Origin: CAZTDD01 sp964612675
GTDB taxonomy: Bacteria > Hinthialibacterota > Hinthialibacteria > Hinthialibacterales > JAKPRU01
Assembly: GCA_964612675.1 (NCBI GenBank)
Contig: CAZTDD010000066.1
Span: 1 to 37,646 of the forward strand
Reading direction: 5' to 3'
Length of the DNA stretch: 37,646 nt
Part shown: in pieces, positions 24,622 to 32,039 of the stretch
Layout: each line of letters starts with the position of its first letter
How positions within the stretch are numbered: position 1 is the stretch's first letter
Program-made: the position numbers and the translations under genes
The notes under the pieces: generated by a model
Told to the model about the DNA's origin: nothing
What the model saw: the letters and a program-made list of their open reading frames with translations, nothing else
Databases searched by the model: none

Positions 24622-24782
24622 AACAAAAATGTCAGACTTCTTTAATACAGCGCGATTCGCCAAAGCCCTTGCAAGGCAGCCGAGGCGAGGTCCCATGGGA
24701 ACACAATGTTTGTCGTCGCCCCCGGTCGACCTTACACAGAAGAACTGCCCGGATTACTGTTTTTGCACGGAGGATTGATAGA

Positions 24783-24929
24783 ATGAGACTTTTACATTAC
24801 AGATATCGACAAGGTTACCCAACAGTCATAGCCGCAACCCAGCGTATTTCGAAAGAGATTCATCAAAAAGCCCCTGGGTTGCTCAATCGATATAATCACG
24901 CACACACGAAAACGGGAGATGAATCATGA
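24783..24929 (+). pseudogene. Orphan PglX-like C-terminal tail
   Basis: A 48-residue frame with ATG after GGAGG. It aligns without gaps to the last residues of PglX: YPTVIAATQRIS against YRTIIAVAQRIP, and LLNRYNHAHTKTGD against LLMWYDQAVTRTGE (about 16 identities in 41). It ends in a 4-bp ATGA overlap with the AAA ATPase gene. It looks like the 3' end of a second, divergent pglX whose body was replaced, or of the original gene before a recombination event. It may still be translated as a small protein. DNA identity to the intact tail is clearly lower than expected of a recent duplication. The 24622-24782 stretch before it has no credible gene. Confidence 0.65.
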
Positions 24930-25948
24930 GCCTCACAAGAATCAAACTCGACCGATTCACTGCTTTTGAAAATCTGGATTTGAGTTTATCGCCAGGGCTC
25001 AATGTCTTTGTCGGTGCAAACGGCACAGGGAAAACTCACTTACTAAAACTCGCATATGCTGCGTGCGACATCACCAAGACAAAAGTCGATTTTACAGACA
25101 AGCTGATTCGCGTCTTCCTTCCCTCGGGGCGAGCACTTGGACGACTCGTCAAGCGCGAAAAGATGAGCTCCAGCTGCACCATTGAGATATGCCGCGGAAG
25201 GCGGATATTACGGGCGTCTTTTTCTAATCACTCCTCTAAGGCTAATTCCGGGACGGTCGCGCACGCTGAGGAATGGTTCAACGAACCGATTGAGAGTGCC
25301 TATGTTCCAGTGAAAGAGATGCTTTCGAATGCTCCTGGATTCAGGTCCCTCTACGCGCAGAGGGAAGTACACTTTGAAGAAGTCTATGCGGACATTTTGG
25401 ACCGCGCCTATCGCCCAGCGTTGCGAGGCCCTATGGATAAACGTCGTAAGCGGTTGCTCAGTATCTTACAAAAAGACATCGAAGGGAAGGTGGCAATCAC
25501 CAAAGACGAGTTCTTCTTACGCAATAAGCAAGGAAACTTGGAATTCTCCTTACTCGCCGAGGGGATGCGTAAATTGGGATTGCTTTGGCTTCTTATCCAG
25601 AACGGTACTCTGCTCGATGGGTCTGTTCTGTTCTGGGACGAACCTGAGACCAACCTCAATCCCAGACTCTTTGGTGCGCTCATCGAGATTCTACTTGAAC
25701 TCCAGAGGATAGGTGTTCAGATCTTGCTGGCCACCCATGACTACGTCATCCTAAAGGAGATCGACCTTCGCAAAACCAACAATGATCGAATCTCCTTCCA
25801 TTCACTCTATCGCGACCCGGAAAGCGGCAGAATCAACCACAATAGGGCATCAGACTATCTCGATATACACCCCAACACCATTGCGGAAGCGTTCGCAGAT
25901 CTATACGACCGAGAGGTCGAACGTAGTCTAAAAGGGTTAGGAAAATGA
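24926..25948 (+). CDS. AAA family ATPase (AAA_15/21, RecF/OLD-like), defence-type
   Basis: A 340-aa single-domain ABC-like ATPase. Walker A is GANGTGKT (30-37). The signature-like LLAEGMRKLGLLWLL is near 210-225, Walker B is SVLFWDEPETNLNP (about 232-245), and a switch His is in LLATHDYVIL. There is no TOPRIM domain or coiled-coil arm, unlike full OLD nucleases. It overlaps the upstream tail and the downstream nuclease gene by ATGA at both ends, so it is translated with them. Paired ATPase-nuclease genes are a common defence design (Septu, Gabija-like), and this pair would be an ATPase sensor plus PD-(D/E)XK effector. That role is inferred. Confidence 0.85.
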   Translation: MSLTRIKLDRFTAFENLDLSLSPGLNVFVGANGTGKTHLLKLAYAACDITKTKVDFTDKLIRVFLPSGRALGRLVKREKMSSSCTIEICRGRRILRASFSNHSSKANSGTVAHAEEWFNEPIESAYVPVKEMLSNAPGFRSLYAQREVHFEEVYADILDRAYRPALRGPMDKRRKRLLSILQKDIEGKVAITKDEFFLRNKQGNLEFSLLAEGMRKLGLLWLLIQNGTLLDGSVLFWDEPETNLNPRLFGALIEILLELQRIGVQILLATHDYVILKEIDLRKTNNDRISFHSLYRDPESGRINHNRASDYLDIHPNTIAEAFADLYDREVERSLKGLGK

Positions 25949-26454
25949 CTACATTCATCGAAGGTAACCTTCAGATTACGATACCCGACGGTTTGTTCGT
26001 CAGAAAATTCGATGATGAGGCCACGCATCGTCTGACTCATTGCATGAAGGCCGTGGACTACATCGTTGAACTCCCTGATAAGTTCTTGTTTATCGAAATA
26101 AAGGACCCGGAAGATCCTACAAGTAGGCCAGAAACCCAGGCGGAGTTCATTGGGGATTTTCTGGCTGGGAGGATTGACGAGAACCTGAAGTACAAATATC
26201 GAGACTCGTTCCTTTACGAGTGGGCATCTCAGACGGGGTATAAGCCCATTTACTATTTCGTGCTCATTGCTATTCAGACCTTGACGGCCGCTGATCTGCT
26301 CGCAAGGACTGACGATCTTAAACGGAAGATTCCTGTGCGAGGGCCGCAGGATGGAAGATGGAAACGCAAGATCGTTGAAGATGTGGCGGTCTTCAACATA
26401 TCAACCTGGAACGAGAATTTGCCCGACTATCCGATAACTCGTCTTTCGTCATGA
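25945..26454 (+). CDS. Putative PD-(D/E)XK nuclease partner of the AAA ATPase
   Basis: A 169-aa protein starting in a 4-bp overlap with the ATPase gene. Residues 37-54 read VDYIVELPDKFLFIEIKD, placing Asp38, Glu51 and Lys53 as a compact D-x(12)-ExK site, the core of PD-(D/E)XK nucleases. The upstream ATHRLTHCMKA helix and the later KPIYYFVLIAI strand fit the fold. No other domain. I infer that it is a DNA-cleaving effector controlled by the ATPase. I do not know a named system with exactly this pair. Confidence 0.65.
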   Translation: MTTFIEGNLQITIPDGLFVRKFDDEATHRLTHCMKAVDYIVELPDKFLFIEIKDPEDPTSRPETQAEFIGDFLAGRIDENLKYKYRDSFLYEWASQTGYKPIYYFVLIAIQTLTAADLLARTDDLKRKIPVRGPQDGRWKRKIVEDVAVFNISTWNENLPDYPITRLSS

Positions 26455-26605
26455 ATGGAGGGAAAGGCCAGCATTACCCCCTTGATCACGGGCACATTTC
26501 ACGGGTGGAGAAGTCGAGAAGCAGACGTAGAATTTCGGTGTCAGAGAAAGACAGGTAGCAACTCCTTCGAAGATATCTCCTACGTACTACGATTTTAGGG
26601 TACGT

Positions 26606-26761
26606 ATGGGTGACACATCTAACCCGAGAAGGAAAAGATCTTGGATGCCTGCAGAACAGACCGTGGAGTGGGATGAAGTAGTTGGGATCTTTGAAAAAAG
26701 CACTATCTGGATTGGCATGCCGGGTCGTGACAACTGCGAACGTGAGAGGAAAAGGGTGTGA
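26606..26761 (+). CDS. Possible 51-aa protein
   Basis: ATG 26606 with TTAGGG a few bases upstream opens a 51-residue frame containing KRSWMPAEQTVEWDEVVGIF and ending at 26761, 39 bp before the DUF932 start. The composition is plausible for a small soluble protein and it fills most of an otherwise empty 346-bp gap (26455-26800). No family recognised. It could be chance. Confidence 0.35.
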   Translation: MGDTSNPRRKRSWMPAEQTVEWDEVVGIFEKSTIWIGMPGRDNCERERKRV

Positions 26762-26800
26762 GCCTGACTGTGATTGCCGAGGGAAGGATGGAGGGAGAAG

Positions 26801-27781
26801 ATGTCGCAATTGTTATTGGACGGATTTGCGGAGAACGATTCTCTTGGCAGATGGTTGAATTCGCCAATCAAGTCTTACAAGGGTGGATTAAGTGTGATCA
26901 GGGGACACATTCCGTCTTTCGAACGGCGAGCGTTTGCGCTGACGCAACCGAATGGTGAACGCTCTCGTTTGAATCAACGCCTCGACATGATTGTCAGGAA
27001 ACCGTTCCTGAATGATCCGAATTTCGTACCCGTTGGAGTTGTCTCAAAGAACTACACACTCGTGCCTCACAGTGAAGTACTCAAAGTTGCGACCAAAGCG
27101 CTGAAGGAAAGCAATATCGATCTGAATGATGTCCGTGCAGAACTTACGATCACGGAATACGGCGAACGCATGGGGCTCAGCCTCTATCTGCCTGATCAAT
27201 ATTCCTTTGATCCCGGTGACGAAAACCCTATGACGATGCGCCTTGAGTGCTTCAATTCCGTGGACGGGAGCACGCGTTTCCAGGCTCTTATGGGTTGGTT
27301 TCGATTCGTTTGCAGCAATGGGCTGATCGTTGGCGTCACGAAGTTCAATCTTCGACGCCGCCACATGGGGGATGTGAGCGTATCGGAAATAGGCACAGTT
27401 TTGTATCAGGGCATCAAAGATGCCGACAAAGAAAAAGAGAATTTCACATCCTGGCGGGAACACTCAATCGATTTCAATAAACTTGTCCCCTGGATTGAGA
27501 ACGACGTGCGAAAGGCGTGGGGGTTCAAAGCAGCCACCCGAACATACCACATTTCCGCCAGCGGTTTCGACGTTAAGGTTCTGGGAAATTACAAAGACGA
27601 GACGCCGACGACGATCCAGGTTAAGCAAACAAGCCAAGTTCCTGGAATGCCGGAATGTGTTCAGAGTGCATTTGATGTAAGCCAAGTTCTTGCTTGGTTG
27701 GCGAAAGAAAGGAATGATTTCCAGGAGCAATTCGAGTGGCGTCGACAGATTCCGAAGTTGATGAAGAATCTGTTGAACTGA
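26801..27781 (+). CDS. DUF932 (phage/plasmid-like TIGR03299-type) protein
   Basis: A 326-aa protein. ATG 26801 is preferred over an in-frame start at 26774 because GGAGGGAGA directly precedes it. Family features are FVPVGVVSKNYTLVPHSEVL near the N-terminus, the central RFQALMGWFRFVCSNGLIVG, and the helical C-terminus. DUF932 proteins are usual in phages, plasmids and mobile islands, and their function is unknown. Here it lies ahead of a phosphoesterase/SMC pair, all in the BREX operon, so a role with that nuclease pair is plausible. It is shorter than a typical plasmid homologue's full set of domains only if accessory ends are counted; the core is complete. Confidence 0.85.
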   Translation: MSQLLLDGFAENDSLGRWLNSPIKSYKGGLSVIRGHIPSFERRAFALTQPNGERSRLNQRLDMIVRKPFLNDPNFVPVGVVSKNYTLVPHSEVLKVATKALKESNIDLNDVRAELTITEYGERMGLSLYLPDQYSFDPGDENPMTMRLECFNSVDGSTRFQALMGWFRFVCSNGLIVGVTKFNLRRRHMGDVSVSEIGTVLYQGIKDADKEKENFTSWREHSIDFNKLVPWIENDVRKAWGFKAATRTYHISASGFDVKVLGNYKDETPTTIQVKQTSQVPGMPECVQSAFDVSQVLAWLAKERNDFQEQFEWRRQIPKLMKNLLN

Positions 27782-27859
27782 GATCGCGGAGCTCGCTGTG
27801 TCATTGACAAAGAGTCTAGAATCCTGACGGGTAACTCTTCTCGAAGGAGATATATATCC

Positions 27860-28987
27860 ATGAAATTCCTCCACACCGCCGATTGGCAAATAGGGATGAA
27901 AGCGGAACACGTGGGTCGTGCCGGTGGGCACGTGCGCGACGAACGTATCTCCGCCGCCAAGCGAGTCATCGACGTCGCTCACGAGAATAACGTGGAGTTC
28001 ATTCTGGTCGCTGGAGACACGTTCGAAAACAACGGCGTAGACCGTGTCCAGGTGCAGAGGGTAGCCGACGTTTTGAGCGGTGCGGCCGTACCGGTGTTTG
28101 TGATTCCCGGAAACCACGATCCGTTGGTGCCTGGCTCGGTGTGGGAACATCCCGTCTGGAAATCAAGTCAAAACGTGCAGATGCTTCGTGAAGGAAGCCT
28201 CGTCGAAATCCCAGGTGGAATTCTTTATCCATGCCCGGTAACAGAAAAACACTCTGGGAAAGATCCGACAGCGTGGATACAGGCGACCAACACAGAGAAG
28301 ATCCAGATCGGCTTGGCTCACGGGACCGTGGAAGGAATTCACCAGGAGGAACCCGATTATCCGATTGCCCGGGATACCGCGACCAGAAGAGGTTTAGACT
28401 ATCTTGCGTTGGGACATTGGCACTCAGTCGCAACATATCAGGCACCGGATGATTCCGTTCGGTTGGCTTACTCCGGGACTCACGAAACAACGAAGTTCGG
28501 TGAACGTGACAGCGGCAATGTTCTGATCGTCGAGGTCTCCGGTCCTGGTGCGGAACCGGTTGTCACTCCAATTCGAACCGGAGGTCTAACCTGGGAGGTC
28601 ATTGAGCAGGATCTCAGGGAACCGGGTGACCTACCTCGCGTCCGTGAACAAATCGAATCGATGAGTAATCCGGATTCGCTGTTGGTAGATCTGCGATTAA
28701 CCGGGCTTCTTGCAGCACAGGACCGGGATGAGATTGCCCGTATTGAAGAGATTCTGGCCTCACGTTTTCTTTTTGGCCGTTTGGATTTCTCCAAGGTCCG
28801 TCCTGCACCGGATGATGAGAATTGGGTGTCCGAATTACCGGTTGGAATAATCCGTGAGGCCGGTACCACGTTACGGAATCTCACTGATCCTGCTTACGTT
28901 GGTGAACGTCCGGAGGGGGCCTCTCCGGAAGTGGCCGCCCGAGCGCTGCTGGAGCTGTACTCGATAGTCACGGAGGTGGAGCAATGA
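27860..28987 (+). CDS. SbcD/YhaO-like metallophosphoesterase (DNA exonuclease)
   Basis: A 375-aa protein starting after AAGGAG. The calcineurin-like metal motifs are all seen: HTADWQIG (Asp8; Gln replaces the usual His of DxH, a variant I recall in SbcD-like proteins), VAGDTFEN (about 50), IPGNHDP (about 83), GLAHG (about 153) and ALGHWHS (about 187). The C-terminal part is the capping and ATPase-binding region. It overlaps the next gene by ATGA, the normal design for an Mre11/SbcD nuclease with its Rad50/SbcC ATPase. It likely cuts DNA ends or foreign DNA. It is not a core BREX gene; it was probably recruited. Confidence 0.9.
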   Translation: MKFLHTADWQIGMKAEHVGRAGGHVRDERISAAKRVIDVAHENNVEFILVAGDTFENNGVDRVQVQRVADVLSGAAVPVFVIPGNHDPLVPGSVWEHPVWKSSQNVQMLREGSLVEIPGGILYPCPVTEKHSGKDPTAWIQATNTEKIQIGLAHGTVEGIHQEEPDYPIARDTATRRGLDYLALGHWHSVATYQAPDDSVRLAYSGTHETTKFGERDSGNVLIVEVSGPGAEPVVTPIRTGGLTWEVIEQDLREPGDLPRVREQIESMSNPDSLLVDLRLTGLLAAQDRDEIARIEEILASRFLFGRLDFSKVRPAPDDENWVSELPVGIIREAGTTLRNLTDPAYVGERPEGASPEVAARALLELYSIVTEVEQ

Positions 28988-31701
28988 TCCTGCGATCAAT
29001 CCGTGTCGAGAATTGGCGTTGTCTTTTGCAGCCGATAGAAGTGGGGCCATTCGAGGAGCATCTGAATGTTCTGCACGCACCAAACGCGACAGGGAAATCC
29101 ACCCTCTTTGAGGCTTTGTGTCGCGGGCTGCTCGACAGCCATCGTGTGAGCGGAAAAGATGTTGAAGCGATCCGGCCTTGGGGACGATCTGTTGCCCCGT
29201 TTGTCGCAATCGAATTCAGCCATGAAGGGACAGATTTCCGAGTTACGAAGAGGTTTCTCGACAATCCCCACGCCTTCGTTGAAAGAATGGAAAACGGCCG
29301 GTTCGTGCGGCTCGCGGAGGGGAATTCCGCAGACGAAAAGGCTCGGGAAATCCTCACTCAAAATCCTCCCGGCAGAGGCCTTTCGCGACCTGAGAATTGG
29401 GGGCTGGCGCAAATCCTTTGGGCACCACAGGGAGACCTGGCTTTTGGGAGCCTCTCGGGCGATCTACTTACTGATATTCGGTCTTCGCTCGGGGCACAGA
29501 TCTCCGGTCCAGGGGCCGGAGATGTCGAGAAGCGCATACAGGATGTTTACGCTCAGTTTTTCACCCCCGGCGGCAAGCTCCGGGGTGGCAAAGATGCTCC
29601 GCGTATAGTCCAACTCCGGGAGAAATTGCAATCAGCGCAGGATAGCCATGTGAAAGCCGTTTCTCAACAACAGGATTTCGAAGAGGCCATGCGGCGCGTC
29701 GAGGATTTGCAGGCACGGCGCGCGCAGGCAAAACGCGATTCAGCGAATATCAGTGGGACGTTGAAAAAAGCACGTTCCCGAGCCGAATCATACAAGGCAC
29801 TCCTGTCGGAAAAGAGCCAACGGGAGGAAAGACTCAAAGCAGCCGAGGCGCAATACAACGAATTGAAGCAGCGTATAGAAGCGATCCAATCTACAAGAAG
29901 CGAGATCGAAAATACGGAAAAGGATCTTCGTGAAGTTGAAGCTGAGATGCCGCTGCGAGTCAAGGAGGTTGAGGATCGAGAGAAGGAGGCAGCAAAAGCA
30001 AAGGCTGATCTCGAGAATATCCGCAAAGAACGTCAGCAAGTGGACGATGCACAAGAGATCGCCGAAAAGGCGCGCCGTTTTTTGGAGGACAGTAGAAAGA
30101 TAGCAGATTTGGATGAACGCATTAAGAAGATCCTCGGAGCCCAAGAAGCTTTAGCCGAACGGAAACGAGAAAGAGCCGATCTGGTGGCTCCCGACGACAA
30201 AACGCTGAGAACTGTTCGAAAGGAAATCAAAAAGCGAGACGACGCTCAACTACGCATCGAAGCGGCCCTTATCACGCTTGAGGTCGTTGCAGAAAAGGAT
30301 GGTTCTCTCGATGTAGTGGCGGGAGAGGAAACCGGAACAGTGCCTCTGTCCCCTGGAAGTCCTGTGCAAGTGAAAGGTTCTCCCGAAGTTGTGGCTGACC
30401 TTGCGGGTGTTGCGAGACTGCGGGCCTGGGGACCTACCGGATCTATTGACGAACACCGAAAAGAGCGGGATTCCGCCCAGCAGAAGATTGACAAGCTGAC
30501 AGAACCGTTTGGGACAGACAATCTCGAAGAATTAGAAGCACTGGTTGAAAAAGCGAAGGAATTGGACCGGAAGATAGGCGAGGCAGACACTCGCCTAAGA
30601 ACGCTGTTGGGGGAGGACACTCTTGAGGAGATCGAACAGGAACGTTCGAGAATCAACGCAGTCGTGGAAAGAGCTTACGAAGAGCGTCCCGATTGGAGGC
30701 AAACGCAGCCCGACGCAGAGTCTCTTAAGTCCGTCGCGGACCAGACCAGACGTTCGTTTGTTGAAGATGTAGAACGAGCGGAGAGCCGCCGGGATGGGGC
30801 GCAGTCCGCTTTGACTTCGGCAAACGAGCAAAGAACAGAGATTTCCTCTCGGCAGGAGGGAACAGAAAAGCAGCTAAAATCGCTTAAGTCACGAATAGCT
30901 ACCCTCACCAATGATGGAAGACAGGACCACGAACGCGAAGAAGATCTGCGGAAAATGGCACTGACATGGGATGCGGCAAGGTGCAGTTTCGAGGAGACCC
31001 AAAAACGTCTCTCGGAATTCGGCGATGATCCGACCACTGAAGTGGAACGACTCGAAAAGCAGCTGGATGCCGCTGACAAAGCCGCGACCAAGGCCCTTGA
31101 GGAAGAGAAGAGCGAAGAAGGAAGGCTCGCGCATTTATCCGCTCAAGGTCCTTATTCGAACTTGGCCCGCGCAGCAGAGGAAGTAGAAAACCTAAAGCAG
31201 GAGATCAAAGCCGAGGAACTACGCGTTGCCGCGATTCGTCTTATGTACGACACGGTGACGCAGTGTCGTGCTAAAGCGGTGGCTGCGGTGGCCGGACCAG
31301 TGGAAACGGAGGCAAGTCGTACTCTTGACCGCATAGGTGGGCGCAGGCTTGGACGCCTTCGTCTCGGCGAGTCGTTTAAACCGGCTCACGTTGTCCCTGA
31401 TATTTCTGGAACGTCTGTTTCGCTGGAGAGTGTTTCGGGAGGCGAACGAGAGCAGATTTATCTTGCGACCCGACTTGCGTTGGCCAAAGTGCTTTCGAGG
31501 AACGAGCGGCAACTTGTCGTTCTGGACGATGTGTTAACATTCACTGACACCGGTCGGCTGGCGCGGGTGATGAGTATTCTGGAAGAAGCGGCTCAGCAGA
31601 TGCAGGTACTTATTCTCACTTGCCACCCTGAGCGGTACGGAGGTCTGCAGCAATCGCATTTCGTCGATCTGGAGGCGATTGTGCGTCAGGCGAATGAATA
31701 G
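28984..31701 (+). CDS. SbcC/YhaN-like SMC-type ATPase, no zinc hook
   Basis: A 905-aa protein. Walker A is PNATGKST (33-40). Long coiled-coil arms run at about 205-400 and 500-770. The ABC signature is SVSGGEREQIYLATRLALA (about 815-835) and Walker B is QLVVLDDVLTFTDTGR (about 840-855), followed by LILTCHPERY. No CxxC motif is found between the coiled coils, so the Rad50-type zinc hook is absent, as in YhaN. The residue after the Walker B Asp is Asp rather than Glu. It is translationally coupled to the phosphoesterase. Together they should form an ATP-gated exo/endonuclease complex. Confidence 0.88.
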   Translation: MILRSIRVENWRCLLQPIEVGPFEEHLNVLHAPNATGKSTLFEALCRGLLDSHRVSGKDVEAIRPWGRSVAPFVAIEFSHEGTDFRVTKRFLDNPHAFVERMENGRFVRLAEGNSADEKAREILTQNPPGRGLSRPENWGLAQILWAPQGDLAFGSLSGDLLTDIRSSLGAQISGPGAGDVEKRIQDVYAQFFTPGGKLRGGKDAPRIVQLREKLQSAQDSHVKAVSQQQDFEEAMRRVEDLQARRAQAKRDSANISGTLKKARSRAESYKALLSEKSQREERLKAAEAQYNELKQRIEAIQSTRSEIENTEKDLREVEAEMPLRVKEVEDREKEAAKAKADLENIRKERQQVDDAQEIAEKARRFLEDSRKIADLDERIKKILGAQEALAERKRERADLVAPDDKTLRTVRKEIKKRDDAQLRIEAALITLEVVAEKDGSLDVVAGEETGTVPLSPGSPVQVKGSPEVVADLAGVARLRAWGPTGSIDEHRKERDSAQQKIDKLTEPFGTDNLEELEALVEKAKELDRKIGEADTRLRTLLGEDTLEEIEQERSRINAVVERAYEERPDWRQTQPDAESLKSVADQTRRSFVEDVERAESRRDGAQSALTSANEQRTEISSRQEGTEKQLKSLKSRIATLTNDGRQDHEREEDLRKMALTWDAARCSFEETQKRLSEFGDDPTTEVERLEKQLDAADKAATKALEEEKSEEGRLAHLSAQGPYSNLARAAEEVENLKQEIKAEELRVAAIRLMYDTVTQCRAKAVAAVAGPVETEASRTLDRIGGRRLGRLRLGESFKPAHVVPDISGTSVSLESVSGGEREQIYLATRLALAKVLSRNERQLVVLDDVLTFTDTGRLARVMSILEEAAQQMQVLILTCHPERYGGLQQSHFVDLEAIVRQANE

Positions 31702-31721
31702 CTAGAGGAGGAATCCGGCAG

Positions 31722-31952
31722 TTGAAACTTGGCGATTGGGCTTGGAGCGAAGACCGCAAAGAGATCTGTCGCGTTGTAGAGACACAGCACCTCTGGAGCG
31801 AGACGATTTGTTGGGTATGGCTACCGGATCGAGACGCCGTAGTCCGTATTCCCGCCTCTAGGCTTGAGTCCCTGGAGAGCGCCGGCACCGGTTCGCCCGA
31901 CTCCGTCGTTTATGTCGCAGCCGCTGCACGAGTGGCTGATGCTCTGACATAG
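31722..31952 (+). CDS. brxHII: BrxHII helicase, N-terminal fragment (ends at in-frame TAG)
   Basis: A 76-residue frame from TTG 31722 with GGAGGA twelve bases upstream, MKLGDWAWSEDRKE...VAAAARVADALT, then TAG at 31950-31952. The same frame continues without another stop: DILLAPIESSVIPLPHQIRA, then RYLLADEVGLGKT, into the helicase. This is therefore the first 76 residues of the helicase gene, interrupted by one amber codon (codon 77). From memory, homologues read ...ALTQD or ...ALAQD at this point, so a CAG to TAG change is the simplest cause. The fragment is an SH3-like N-terminal domain without catalytic residues. Confidence 0.75.
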   Translation: MKLGDWAWSEDRKEICRVVETQHLWSETICWVWLPDRDAVVRIPASRLESLESAGTGSPDSVVYVAAAARVADALT

Positions 31953-32039
31953 GATATTCTACTTGCGCCGATCGAATCCTCCGTCATTCCACTGCCACAT
32001 CAGATCCGGGCTCTGTCCCGCGCCATCGCCAACGACCGA

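Noticed and set aside
24669..24785. N-terminal extension of the orphan PglX tail to an upstream ATG
   Set aside because: The extension shows no PglX similarity, while ATG 24783 has GGAGG at the right distance and is where the alignment begins.
24706..24786. A 26-residue frame (MFVVAPGRPYTEELPGLLFL...) just before the orphan PglX tail
   Set aside because: Too short, no ribosome site at its ATG and no recognisable family; it may be part of the inserted segment's debris.
27464..28150. Minus-strand 228-codon frame across the DUF932/phosphoesterase junction
   Set aside because: Antisense to two clear genes and their ribosome site; no family features.
31722..31952. A free-standing 76-aa gene between the SMC ATPase and the helicase
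   Set aside because: It is in the same frame as the helicase and the sequence across the TAG reads as continuous helicase protein.
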